A stretch of DNA of 64,000 nucleotides from Linanthus parryae (Eukaryota > Streptophyta > Magnoliopsida > Ericales > Polemoniaceae): assembly GCA_023055425.1 (NCBI GenBank), contig JALGPY010000009.1, forward strand, positions 54,188,616-54,252,615, in the 5' to 3' direction. How positions within the stretch are numbered: position 1 is the stretch's first letter; every line of letters starts with the position of its first letter. Positions 11,995-22,009 of the stretch are shown one piece after another. A program made the position numbers and the translations under genes. The notes below the pieces were generated by a model that was given only the letters and a program-made list of their open reading frames with translations, searched no databases and was not told the origin of the DNA.

Positions 11995-13604
11995 CCTTTC
12001 ACTAAAACCAAAATATGATGTTCAGTTACACAAACAAGGAGCAAAGCTCCATATTGACATCTAATAACCCTACATTTATACCATAACCTCAATTCACAGA
12101 TACTAAATCACCATAGACAAGTAACTCTTATTCTAAGCTTTCAAATGACACATATGCAATTTGACTCGCATGGATATTTTACAAATAAACCAGCATATAA
12201 TCATCAGCCACACATTAAGAAAAAAAACGAATAGAGAAGTAGCAGCAAAAAACAAAATACAATCACAACAAACAAACAAACACACTCAGACAGTACTAAA
12301 CCGAATCAACACACTACGCACCAGGGATTTCGCAAAGAAGGTAAAAAAGTAAACTTACACAAACCAACGAAGATACACCTGAGAAATAGCAAATCCACAA
12401 ACACAACCATAAGTTTCCAAGAAGGCGTAAAATCATTAGCTAAACAGAAAACGCCTGACACATACCAAGTTCTGTATACAAAGCGAAACACAGCAAACCA
12501 ACACCAAACAGTGACACACAAACACCTGCAAAACAACACAACAAAAACACACAAAGATCAGTGAACTGGAAACAACCCAACATGTTCAGGTTCTAAAACA
12601 CATCAATATAACATTGGTTTCCACGTTTAATTTTCCGTAGCAGCACCAACCAATTGACAACCATTTACAACAACATCTCAACAACTCAAACACATGCAAT
12701 GTCTGAAAACCAAAGTATTTGACACAAAAAAAACTAAAAGGAAAGAATATAAATTTGGAAATTAAATGAACACTAACCATCTCTTTCACATCCATTTAAA
12801 ACAACACCCCAACAATTCAAATACATGCAATGAACTCAAACCAAATTATTATACGGAAAGCTGTAAAAAAAGAGTATGAACTCATAAATTTAATGAAAAC
12901 GAACCATCTGATATCAAAATTTAAATATAGCACACGCAACTAAAATATTTATGCATATTACCTCACTGCATGAATGAACCCATGCACATGAATACAAACA
13001 CTACACCCTACCTGAAACCCTAGATTGTCTAGGAAAAACCCAAAATTCTTAACATGCAGTACAGAAGACCCAAATCTTACCCACACCAACCCCAATTTTG
13101 GGCTCAATAAGCCACCAACGAATCATTCAGCCACCGAATGTCATTTCAAGAAATCCGAATTACCCAATCCCACCACCCATACAGACGGTAGCACAACAAA
13201 CAGAGTGTGTAGAAATTGGGAAAAAGTAAATCACACATGTAACACCAAAACCCAGAGTACACGGATCAATTCACCAACCAAGAGGAACGAAACCAGATTA
13301 AACCGCGGCAACCAACAACCTAGTACTACAGAGAAGTTGGAGAGAGAGAGAGAGAGCTCACCGTAGTAGAACCAAACCGCACAATTTGTTGATGACAGCA
13401 ATTCCATATTTGTATCTACCGGCAGAAACCACCACCTGGACCCCCCCTCCGCCTTCCGCGTAACCCGCTATCTCTCAAACCATCCCACAGACGGTGAGAC
13501 TCTACCCACATCTACCATTACCACTACCTCGGAAGCCAAAGCTACAAAACACGACCAAACAACCATCTAATGTAGACCAACTCCCCCAAAACACCCTTCG
13601 ACCT
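11995..13604 (-). other. Helitron 5' leader, part 1 (no coding sequence recognised)
   Basis: A-rich and C-rich on the plus strand, with only short frames and none matching a protein I recognise. By position it is the transcribed leader, perhaps with an intron, between the Helitron promoter and its start codon. A short GA repeat lies at about 13337-13353. It ends in GACCT (13600-13604), one copy of the target duplication of the Athila-like element. Confidence 0.5.
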
Positions 13605-15322
13605 TGATAACTCTGTATTAGAGTTATATTTCTTACACAATTTGCTATCGTTTTGTGAGATTTCCGGGTAGAATATGTTAGCTTTACACTATGAACTTGA
13701 GGAAATTTAGTAAGTGTATCTTTGAGCGATAACTTGTAAATCATAGCGTTTCTCATATTATTTCATGTATTTTTGTCACGTTTGATCGCACGGGTTGTGT
13801 TTCGTGTTGTTTTGGCAGGAAACGGAGCTTGGGAGATGAAGTGGCGAGGAGAAACAAGCTTGGGAGATTAATCGGGAGCTAAAATGATGAAGAAATCGTG
13901 AAGAAACAGTGAAAATACATGAAGAGGGGAGGCAAATGCAATTTAATGAAGTTTCTGTAATGGCACTTTAACCCCCTAGATGAAAAATGGCCAAACACTT
14001 AGTGAAAATTTGGTGGCCATACGTGAGAGAAACTCACTGGAAGTGTAGGATCACAAAAGGTGATCCTACAATCACAAGATCACCCACAAGACCACAATGT
14101 GATCCTAGGATCAAAAAAGGTGATCACAAGATCAAGTTCAAGACCAGATCTAGGATCAAACGTGATCCTACAACCAAAATGTGATCCTATGATCAAAAAT
14201 TGTGATCACAAGATCACAATAATTAAAAAAAATGAAAGAACGGGGATCTATTATTAAGAGAACGCACGAAAGAAAAAAAGAGAGTCACGCAAGGAGGAGG
14301 CTAGGGTTCAAGAGGGGGGTTCCTCCATTGAAGATCTAGGTTTTTCTTCTTCTTCTTCTTCTTCCTCTCTCAATCCTTGTATGGAGAAACTTGTAAGTTT
14401 TGTTTTGTTGATTCTTATTAGCTAAACTATTTGCTAGGCATCTCTATGAGAGCCTAGGGTTCATGTAGACGATGGAGTTTCTGGATTTTTAATCTTTGTT
14501 TCATGCTATTTATTTCTCCTTATTGAATTGATTGTAGTTCTTGATTCTTGTTAACGATTCTAGCCTATTGACACGGTTAGAGTAGGAATTGCTAATCAAA
14601 AAACTAGGGTTTCTTCATTAGGATGAATCATGCTTAAAAGTTAGTTTTATTCCAATTCAATTGTTCATAATATATGCTTAATTCTTAATGGGGATGGAGT
14701 AATTAACCGGAACCGTTAGTTGGCTAGTGAAGTGCGCGACAGTGACTTTAACTAGCTAGGTTGAGATATGAGCATCAATCCAGAATCACCGAGACCGGTA
14801 GGAGAAGTGAGTAGGATTGGCAAGTGTGGGTAGATTCGGTAGGATTATTCAACTGTTTCGTGAAACGGTGGACCAACAGGACCCGTTATCGTGCCAGTAG
14901 ATGACCTGCTAGAACGGACCGGTAGATAACATGAGACCGAGAGGAGATTGTATTCTACCGAGATGTAAAATGACATGAGACCGATAGGAGATTGTCATAG
15001 CTTATTACTCGGCTTGATTAGAATAGGATTAACGTGTTACATAGTTGAACCAGAAATCGTCTACAACCCTAGGTGATCTAGAGATTGCCTAGTTTCTCCA
15101 TATCTTTTCTTAAATATAAAAAAAAATACAAAAATATTAGATTAGTTTTTATGTCAATTTCTAAAATCAATAAAATCTTTCCTCCTGCACCGTACGCTAA
15201 ATTAAATAACTAATTAAATAATCTCAAGCCTGTCCTCGTGGGATCGATAACTCGGGGTTGAAATACCACCCCTATATTACTTGACCGTGCACTTGCGCAT
15301 ACGCGTTAAGTAATTCGCGTCA
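13605..15322 (+). repeat. 5' LTR of the Athila-like element
   Basis: 1718 bp, starting TGATAACTCTG and ending CGCGTCA. It contains a GATC-dense block (14049-14215), then a possible promoter: an AT-rich CTATTATTAAG at about 14250 followed by a CTT-repeat leader at 14345-14375. The later part holds several short AGACCGATAGGAGATTG-type repeats (about 14930-15000). Confidence 0.95.
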
Positions 15323-15328
15323 AGTTTT

Positions 15329-15346
15329 TGGCGCCGTTGCCGGGGA
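15329..15346 (+). other. primer-binding site, tRNA-Asp
   Basis: TGGCGCCGTTGCCGGGGA is the exact complement of the last 18 nt of plant tRNA-Asp(GUC), CCA included. It lies six bases inside the LTR edge, the arrangement usual in Athila-type elements. Confidence 0.93.
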
Positions 15347-15491
15347 CAGCGGTAGATTATTTAGTTAGGAGTTAGTTTAGAGTACTTTTATTTTAGTTTG
15401 ATTTTAATATTTTTATTCTATATCTCTCTGCTTCACGGGTGTCTTGTGAGTTTGTTTCTCAGGAACGCAGGAAGCAAGAGACAATTTAAGC

Positions 15492-16640
15492 ATGTGGAGC
15501 GAAGACTGTTATTCGGGTCCCCCCTACTGTTTCCACTGTCGGGGTAACCATGAAGACGAGGACGCATGCATAACTTGGTGCTACGTATGCGGAATTTGGC
15601 ACGAACGTAGAGACTCATGTCGAGTACATGCCCCCCAGCTTCATCAGCACCAGGAAGACTCATCAGCGGATATGGCAGAACGGCGTAGTATTATGAATGA
15701 CATGGAAGTTTGCGCCAAATTTTTGTCCATAGATGCACAATTACCAAAAGAGGATTCAGCCACATGTAGGGAATACGTGAGGGAGATGTTGGAGAGGATA
15801 AAGAAGCGAATAGAAAAACTGTCAACAGCAGGGGAATCAAGCATTCAAGAGCCACAAGAAGAAACCGTGCCATATGACAGTGAGCCAAAAATTGAACCTT
15901 CATCATCCCCACCACAAGTGGAAGAAGAGATACCTGAGCTAAACGAAGACTGCAGTGTCCAGGAACCATTGGTGGACTCTGCCATATATGAGGACTCAAA
16001 CTCTGATTCAGACTGGGGTGGACCTGTGTGCCGAAGATGGGAAGATCTGCCGTATTGCGAGCCAAAACTGCAGGCACCCTCACATCCTTGGCATGAATGG
16101 GAAGAAACCGACATTGGAAGCCTGTGGTGTGCCGACGATGAAGCTGGTGAAACACTTGTTCTCAGTGCTATTGAGGTAAAAGCCCCAACTCTTATTAATG
16201 ATGAATTCTCCATATCCTATGTCACGCAAGTTTGCGACGAGCTGGAACAATTAATGTATGGGGATTCTTATGGGGAAGAATGTGATGAGCAACTTCCAAT
16301 CTCTTGTTTTATGGGCGATTCGATTTATCATCCATATGCCATAGTTAAGGAGTTGGAAGTCAGCAAGTGTGGGGGTGTGGATGAATGGCATGGGTCATTT
16401 GAAGAGCATATAGCATCAAGGAAGTACTACTGGGATGATTTTATGGCCAGAGATTCATTTGAGCCCAGTGGTACTTGGTGGAAGTTTCTCAAGAAGATCA
16501 ATTGCAAAATGAAAGGAGTCAGCTTCCACAATTGTCCACCTTCTTCAGAGCACAGGGGTGCACGTGAAGTTATCGAGAAGAGATGGTGGAAGAAGAAGAA
16601 GTGGAGGGATAAAACAGTCTCCACTATCCTAGAAGGTTGA
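15492..16640 (+). CDS. 382-aa protein with two zinc-knuckle-like motifs, in an LTR element without pol
   Basis: I do not recognise this protein. Near its N-terminus are two Cys/His motifs with identical spacing: C13-X2-C16-X3-H20-X5-C26 and C30-X2-C33-X3-H37-X5-C43. Gag knuckles are CX2CX4HX4C, so the His is shifted by one residue in both. A charged, probably helical segment follows (about 60-115), then a long acidic, Ser/Pro/Glu-rich region (about 115-300), then a basic, Trp-rich C-terminus (about 350-375, with RWWKKKKW). No signal peptide or membrane segment is evident. ATG 15492 is the first start after the primer site. It is the only long frame inside the element and it is open, although every other resident here is broken. 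A nucleic-acid-binding, Gag-like role is plausible but unproven; a captured host gene fragment is the alternative. Confidence 0.75.
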   Translation: MWSEDCYSGPPYCFHCRGNHEDEDACITWCYVCGIWHERRDSCRVHAPQLHQHQEDSSADMAERRSIMNDMEVCAKFLSIDAQLPKEDSATCREYVREMLERIKKRIEKLSTAGESSIQEPQEETVPYDSEPKIEPSSSPPQVEEEIPELNEDCSVQEPLVDSAIYEDSNSDSDWGGPVCRRWEDLPYCEPKLQAPSHPWHEWEETDIGSLWCADDEAGETLVLSAIEVKAPTLINDEFSISYVTQVCDELEQLMYGDSYGEECDEQLPISCFMGDSIYHPYAIVKELEVSKCGGVDEWHGSFEEHIASRKYYWDDFMARDSFEPSGTWWKFLKKINCKMKGVSFHNCPPSSEHRGAREVIEKRWWKKKKWRDKTVSTILEG

Positions 16641-16654
16641 GGTAACATGGTCGG

Positions 16655-16699
16655 GCCGTCGACCTTAAATTACAAAGCGCTGCTTGGGAGGCAACCCAA
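16655..16699 (+). other. conserved Athila-type non-coding motif
   Basis: Contains AAGCGCTGCTTGGGAGGCAA followed by CCCA, preceded by GTCGACCTTAAAT. From memory, this block (a GTTAAA-type stretch, then AAGCGCTN-TGGGAGGCAACCCA) recurs in Athila-group elements downstream of the coding region. It lies 15 bp after the 382-aa frame. Its role is unknown to me. Confidence 0.6.
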
Positions 16700-18963
16700 T
16701 GTAGAGTAGGATGCAATTTGTTTCTGTTTTTGCTTTTAGTTCTCCATATTTGATTTTGAGGGGTGAGAGAGAGTTGCTTTAATACTTTCAATCAGTGTGC
16801 AGGGACACAGGTACAAAAGACGCTCCGGGTTCCCCTTCTTGATGCGTGTGATAGAGAATGTGAGTAGGCGCATCGGAATCCGGACGCGAGGTGAGACTTT
16901 TCCGGAAACAGTCAACGGTCCACAAGACCCCTTCTTGTTGCAGTTTCGCGGCAACGGTGCCCATGTAGGTTCGGGTACCCCAGGTACCTCTAACTCTCTA
17001 TGTTCTACGTTTTGAGCGATAATTGTGTAAATCAACCGCCTGCACATTTAAGCAATGAGTCCTCTTATTATTTATCTATATTCGTTGAGGACAACGAAAC
17101 GCTTAAGTGTGGGGGGTTTTGTGTATATTTTGCTAGCCATGTCAGTTATGCATCGCCAGTTACATGCAGTTGTGTCGTATTGTGGAGTACATGTGGTTAG
17201 TGTAGAGTGGATATAGTGTCGTATTGTGTTAGGATTGTCAGTATGCATTTTTTTTAGCACTTTTACTTTATTGAGTCCCCTACCCAAAACGTGTGGTTAA
17301 TCGAGTTGGCCAAAAGCATATACAGTTAGGAAATATTTAAAAAAAAATAAAAATAAAAAAAAAAACATAAAATTTAAAATTTTTGAGAAAGGGCAATCGA
17401 AGAGAGTGAATGTGGAGAGGGCTTAATGATAGAATTCCTTAGGAATATGAAAATCTGAGGTGAGGTAGACGCGAGAATCTGGAGTAGGAAGACTTATGAG
17501 GCTAATGCACATTAGAAATGCGAGTAGCTGCCTCTCAGACTAGTTATCCTACTAGCGCTACACCACCGTCACTTAGGTAGTCGTCAACCCTCCTCGTAGT
17601 GGCAACGGAACAGCTGTGCGAGTGATGTTTATGGGGGCCTCACGTCCCGTCTCCATCTCCTAGGTCCACTAGTTACCCCTATTGATCCGTTTACCCCTTT
17701 TATTCACAGCCTCTAGCCTAGGAAGCCTTTCATTGTGACTTTCATCACTTGTTAGAATGGTCCTTTCCTATGCGTCATGATAGAGGGAGTTGAGTTAGAG
17801 AGGTTTGATGAGGGTGAGCTGATTTGATACATCTTATGTGGATTCACTTACATGTCGTCTTTTGAGGGGATGTGAGGGTGAGTTAGAGACGGTAGCACAC
17901 TTCGGTGTGGAGGTGAGTCGTGTCCTTACACCACGATCACAGGTGGAGTACCGTAGTGCGTGATATTTCTTCCGCACGTCATGGGGTGGGGGTTGGTTGA
18001 TCTTATAGGAGGCCGTGCTTATGCTTTATTTATATTCTCTATATCTTAGGTGATGAGGAAGATCGGTTGGAAAAGCACGTTTACACATTGACTACAGGGT
18101 TCGTGATTTGCTTTGCATCAAGTGTGGGGGGTGTCGACATCTATGTTATTATATCACTAATTTGACACATTCCACCCCCATGTTATCTAATTCTGATATT
18201 TGATCTCTTTGGATATTACTATCGTATAGTCGGCTCCATGTGCTTAATGTTATTGTGTGGAAATGAAAAAAAAAGAGAGAAAAAAAAAGTAAAATAGAAA
18301 GTGAAAGTGAAATGGAAAGGAATAAAGGAGCAAGCTTGAAATTGAAGACCGGGGAGATTAGCTATTGTTCGAGATCACTTCTTTACATTTGTGGCCGCGA
18401 GAACGGCGTTGCACCAAGATTGAGGGTATGAGGGCCGGAGTAGTGAGATTCGGTGGGGTTCCTTGGATTTTGGTGAGGGAGTGTGAGAATTGGGTTTTGT
18501 GAGTAAGATCATGACGTCTAGGACTACGCTTCTAAATATCCTATCCTACCCGTCCTAAACCGTCAGCAATTTAACCCGTGGATAAATAGCTCGGAAGGTA
18601 AGTGCTAGGGATACGTTTGATGAGTGTGCGGAAGCAACATTTTTTGTGTTCGTGCCCGTTCTGTCTAACGAAACTGGCCGCAAGTTCTACCGATCACCGA
18701 AGTTATAGAACTTCCGAGGGAATATGAGAGCTTTATGACTTGCCGGTTTACTTTTTGAGATTGCCCAATCTCTAACTAAAAAAAATTTGTGTTGTTTCAA
18801 TTTTTGCATTGTTTGATAATCGAGTTGCATTGTATAGTCATGTAGGTTGCATGGGTGTGTGTGTTGTTTGTGTCACATGGCTAGTGAAGTTAAATGCAAT
18901 TCGGTGGATTGAAAATCATAGTGTGAGAGATGTTTTTTATTTTGCTCGGGACGCGCAAAAAGG
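16700..18963 (+). other. non-coding interior of the Athila-like element
   Basis: No frame longer than about 105 codons and none with recognisable motifs. It holds two polypurine-tract-like copies of AAGTGTGGGGGG (17105-17116 and 18120-18131) besides the true one at the LTR, and A-rich runs at about 17337-17365 and 18266-18300. In autonomous relatives this interval would include the env-like and 3' region. Confidence 0.65.
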
Positions 18964-18978
18964 TAGTGTGGGGGGATT
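18964..18978 (+). other. polypurine tract of the Athila-like element
   Basis: The G-run TAGTGTGGGGGGATT lies directly before the 3' LTR start, as expected for the plus-strand primer. Confidence 0.85.
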
Positions 18979-20694
18979 TGATAACTCTGTATTAGAGTTA
19001 TATTTCTTACACAATTTGCTATCGTTTTGTGAGATTTCCGGGTAGAATATGTTAGCTTTACACTATGAACTTGAGGAAATTTAGTAAGTGTATCTTTGAG
19101 CGATAACTTGTAAATCATAGCGTTTCTCATATTATTTCATGTATTTTTGTCACGTTTGATCGCACGGGTTGTGTTTCGTGTTGTTTTGGCAGGAAACGGA
19201 GCTTGGGAGATGAAGTGGCGAGGAGAAACAAGCTTGGGAGATTAATCGGGAGCTAAAATGATGAAGAAATCGTGAAGAAACAGTGAAAATACATGAAGAG
19301 GGGAGGCAAATGCAATTTAATGAAGTTTCTGTAATGGCACTTTAACCCCCTAGATGAAAAATGGCCAAACACTTAGTGAAAATTTGGTGGCCATACGTGA
19401 GAGAAACTCACTGGAAGTGTAGGATCACAAAAGGTGATCCTACAATCACAAGATCACCCACAAGACCACAATGTGATCCTAGGATCAAAAAAGGTGATCA
19501 CAAGATCAAGTTCAAGACCAGATCTAGGATCAAACGTGATCCTACAACCAAAATGTGATCCTATGATCAAAAATTGTGATCACAAGATCACAATAATTAA
19601 AAAAAATGAAAGAACGGGGATCTATTATTAAGAGAACGCACGAAAGAAAAAAAGAGAGTCACGCAAGGAGGAGGCTAGGGTTCAAGAGGGGGGTTCCTCC
19701 ATTGAAGATCTAGGTTTTTCTTCTTCTTCTTCTTCTTCCTCTCTCAATCCTTGTATGGAGAAACTTGTAAGTTTTGTTTTGTTGATTCTTATTAGCTAAA
19801 CTATTTGCTAGGCATCTCTATGAGAGCCTAGGGTTCATGTAGACGATGGAGTTTCTGGATTTTTAATCTTTGTTTCATGCTATTTATTTCTCCTTATTGA
19901 ATTGATTGTAGTTCTTGATTCTTGTTAACGATTCTAGCCTATTGACACGGTTAGAGTAGGAATTGCTAATCAAAAAACTAGGGTTTCTTCATTAGGATGA
20001 ATCATGCTTAAAAGTTAGTTTTATTCCAATTCAATTGTTCATAATATATGCTTAATTCTTAATGGGGATGGAGTAATTAACCGGAACCGTTAGTTGGCTA
20101 GTGAAGTGCGCGACAGTGACTTTAACTAGCTAGGTTGAGATATGAGCATCAATCCAGAATCACCGAGACCGGTAGGAGAAGTGAGTAGGATTGGCAAGTG
20201 TGGGTAGATTCGGTAGGATTATTCAACTGTTTCGTGAAACGGTGGACCAACAGGACCCGTTATCGTGCCAGTAGATGACCTGCTAGAACGGACCGGTAGA
20301 TAACATGAGACCGAGAGGAGATTGTATTCTACCGAGATGTAAAATGACATGAGACCGATAGGAGATTGTCATAGCTTATTACTCGGCTTGATTAGAATAG
20401 GATTAACGTGTTACATAGTTGAACCAGAAATCGTCTACAACCCTAGGTGATCTAGAGATTGCCTAGTTTCTCCATATCTTTTCTTAAATATAAAAAAAAT
20501 ACAAAAATATTAGATTAGTTTTTATGTCAATTTCTAAAATCAATCAAATCTTTCCTCCTGCACCGTACGCTAAATTAAATAACTAATTAAATAATCTCAA
20601 GCCTGTCCTCGTGGGATCGATAACTCGGGGTTGAAATACCACCCCTATATTACTTGACCGTGCACTTGCGCATACGCGTTAAGAAATCGCGTCA
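18979..20694 (+). repeat. 3' LTR of the Athila-like element
   Basis: 1716 bp, near-identical to 13605-15322 and ending CGCGTCA before the GACCT target duplication (20695-20699). Visible differences from the 5' LTR are one A fewer in an A-run near 20490, one T/A-context substitution at about 20544, and a small change just before the end. Confidence 0.95.
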
Positions 20695-21087
20695 GACCTC
20701 AGCCCAGCCACATACACAGCCACAGAGGACAAGAACGTCATTTACAATCAAGATCAATGAACAGTGACAACTCAACAAAATTCACGAAAATACCCTCACA
20801 CCAAGGAGCGCCTACGCGGAAGCAAGGGGCAGAATGGGAAGTACCGAACATCGCTATTTATAGGGAAAAAGACCAAAAAACCCTCGATTTAACCCGCCAC
20901 GCTACTCAGCGAGGGGTAAATACGTCATATCCCCCAAAACACCCCACTAACACTGCAGGAAAATGACGAAATTACCCCCAATCTCAACACAACACACACG
21001 CCCGAAGAAGGACAAAAATGTCATTTGCGAGCCTAGCCGAATGAACAGTATTACGACATGATTTCTTTTTAATAAGGGTGGTTGGAA
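20695..21087 (-). other. Helitron 5' leader, part 2
   Basis: This continues the Helitron sequence interrupted at 13604. It has no recognisable coding sequence. It contains a minus-strand TATA box (separate entry) and ends near 21087, where homology with the region after the ABCG pseudogene begins. The exact 5' TC end could not be fixed. Confidence 0.55.
20854..20862 (-). promoter_or_regulatory. possible TATA box of the RepHel Helitron
   Basis: The minus strand reads TATAAATAG, a good TATA match, upstream of the Helitron coding part once the nested LTR element is removed (about 1.8 kb to ATG 11994). Position and orientation fit; there is no direct evidence of use. Confidence 0.45.
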
Positions 21088-21172
21088 TTGTCAAGTGTAT
21101 TGCGTCTCAAAGCTCAATGATATTTTATTTAGATATTGAGAGAAACTAATTTTTGCATTGAATGTTGTTAGC
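21088..21172 (+). repeat. piece shared with the 3' flank of the ABCG pseudogene
   Basis: About 85 bp beginning AATTGTCAAGTGTATT matches 46172-46255 with a few mismatches. It contains the shared string AATGATATTTTATTTAGATA. Homology stops abruptly on the left at the Helitron edge and on the right near 21172. Confidence 0.8.
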
Positions 21173-21179
21173 ATAGTTT

Positions 21180-21480
21180 GCAATACCGTACCGGGCTTTG
21201 GTCTTAGATTCCCTGAATATCACCTGCAAACTCAACTTAGGAAGGGAGCAATGCGATGTGTTATTCTCGGATTTGTCAAATTATCAAAGAATGCATTGAA
21301 CTTTCAGGAAGGATCAATGAGATATCTTTTCAACATACTGAACGAGGCGCCGACATGGTTGCAAATGAATTTGCAAAGCATGAGCTCATTAGTAACTCAA
21401 TGTGTATTTGACCTAATATAGAGCCCCATTGGGCTAGTTCCCTTCTTCTGAATGATGTAACATGTACATTAATATAAAAA
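21180..21480 (+). pseudogene. LINE 3' end with RNase H remnant (first)
   Basis: One frame (TGT at about 21278 onward) reads CQIIKECIELS...GADMVANEFAKHE, the C-terminal helix region of plant RVT_3 RNase H domains as found at LINE ORF2 ends. It continues into HWASSLLLNDVT, a typical LINE C-terminus, and an A/T-rich 3' tail. No RT domain precedes it. Confidence 0.65.
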
Positions 21481-21529
21481 CATTTTTTTTCTAAAAATAA
21501 CCTAATTGTTTATAGTACTAGGTAAATTT

Positions 21530-21980
21530 AGATTTGGAAAGAACTTCATTACGGGTCGAATGTGCAGACTCCCACATACCAGGACTCCCCTCCTCGCTGA
21601 ATTGGAGACGATGATTACATGAATGGAGCTAGCCATTGAATTGAAGGTGAGCAAACTACAACTAAAAACTGACTCGTTAATCGGTGTGGAACTTCTTAAA
21701 AGTGACAACTGGGGTCAAATTCGACGGATACATGCGTTATCGGAGCTGCGGGAATTGATTTCGAAAGGTAGAGACATGCTGTCAAAGTATGAAGTTGTGA
21801 AAATCACTCATGTTAGTCGCCATGGAAATAAGACAGCTCATTTGTTTGCCAGCAGAGGATTAGCAGCAAAAGATACTTAGTTTTTATATAGAAACGCATT
21901 GGGCTATTGATGTAATTCAAAAAAATGCTACGGGTATGACAAACCCCTGAATAAATTCATTTTCTTCTCAAAAAGATGCG
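21530..21980 (+). pseudogene. LINE 3' end with RNase H remnant (second)
   Basis: The frame at 21623-21880 has the RVT_3-like order AIELKVSKLQLKTDSLIGVE then VVKITHVSRHGNKTAHLFAS, including the Asp of the TDS motif and the His/Asn-rich loop. A stop upstream separates it from CRLPHTRTPLLAELETM in the same fold. It is followed by ATGTAATTC and an A-rich end near 21980. A second, independent LINE remnant abutting the first. Confidence 0.7.
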
Positions 21981-22009
21981 ACCAATACATATTACAAGGA
22001 AATTAAAAT

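Larger units (their letters stand above)
13605..20694 (+). mobile_element. non-autonomous Athila-like LTR retrotransposon
   Basis: 7090 bp with LTRs at 13605-15322 and 18979-20694, TG...CA ends and a perfect 5-bp target duplication GACCT (13600-13604 and 20695-20699). The primer site is a perfect 18-nt match to tRNA-Asp. The internal 3.66 kb encodes no protease, RT, RNase H or integrase, only a 382-aa protein of unknown function. Athila affinity rests on the tRNA-Asp primer, the GTGTGGGGGG-type polypurine tract and a conserved non-coding motif at about 16655-16699. Only a few LTR differences are visible (a one-base A-run change, one substitution, small changes at the 3' end), so it moved recently using enzymes supplied in trans (inference). 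Confidence 0.92.
10658..21087 (-). mobile_element. decayed RepHel Helitron, split by two LTR elements
   Basis: Helitrons are rolling-circle transposons encoding a Rep/helicase protein. The N-terminal coding part is at 10658-11994 on the minus strand. Its 5' leader lies at 11995-13604 and 20695 to about 21087, split by the Athila-like element. The Rep nuclease core and helicase would lie left of position 1, beyond the Tekay insertion. The 5' (right) edge is placed at about 21087 because from there the sequence matches DNA downstream of the ABCG pseudogene (from about 46172). In-frame stops mark it as inactive. Confidence 0.8.

Noticed and set aside
15329..15346. tRNA gene at the GGCGCCGTTGCCGGGG sequence
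   Set aside because: Only the 3' complement of tRNA-Asp is present with no cloverleaf; it is a retrotransposon primer-binding site.
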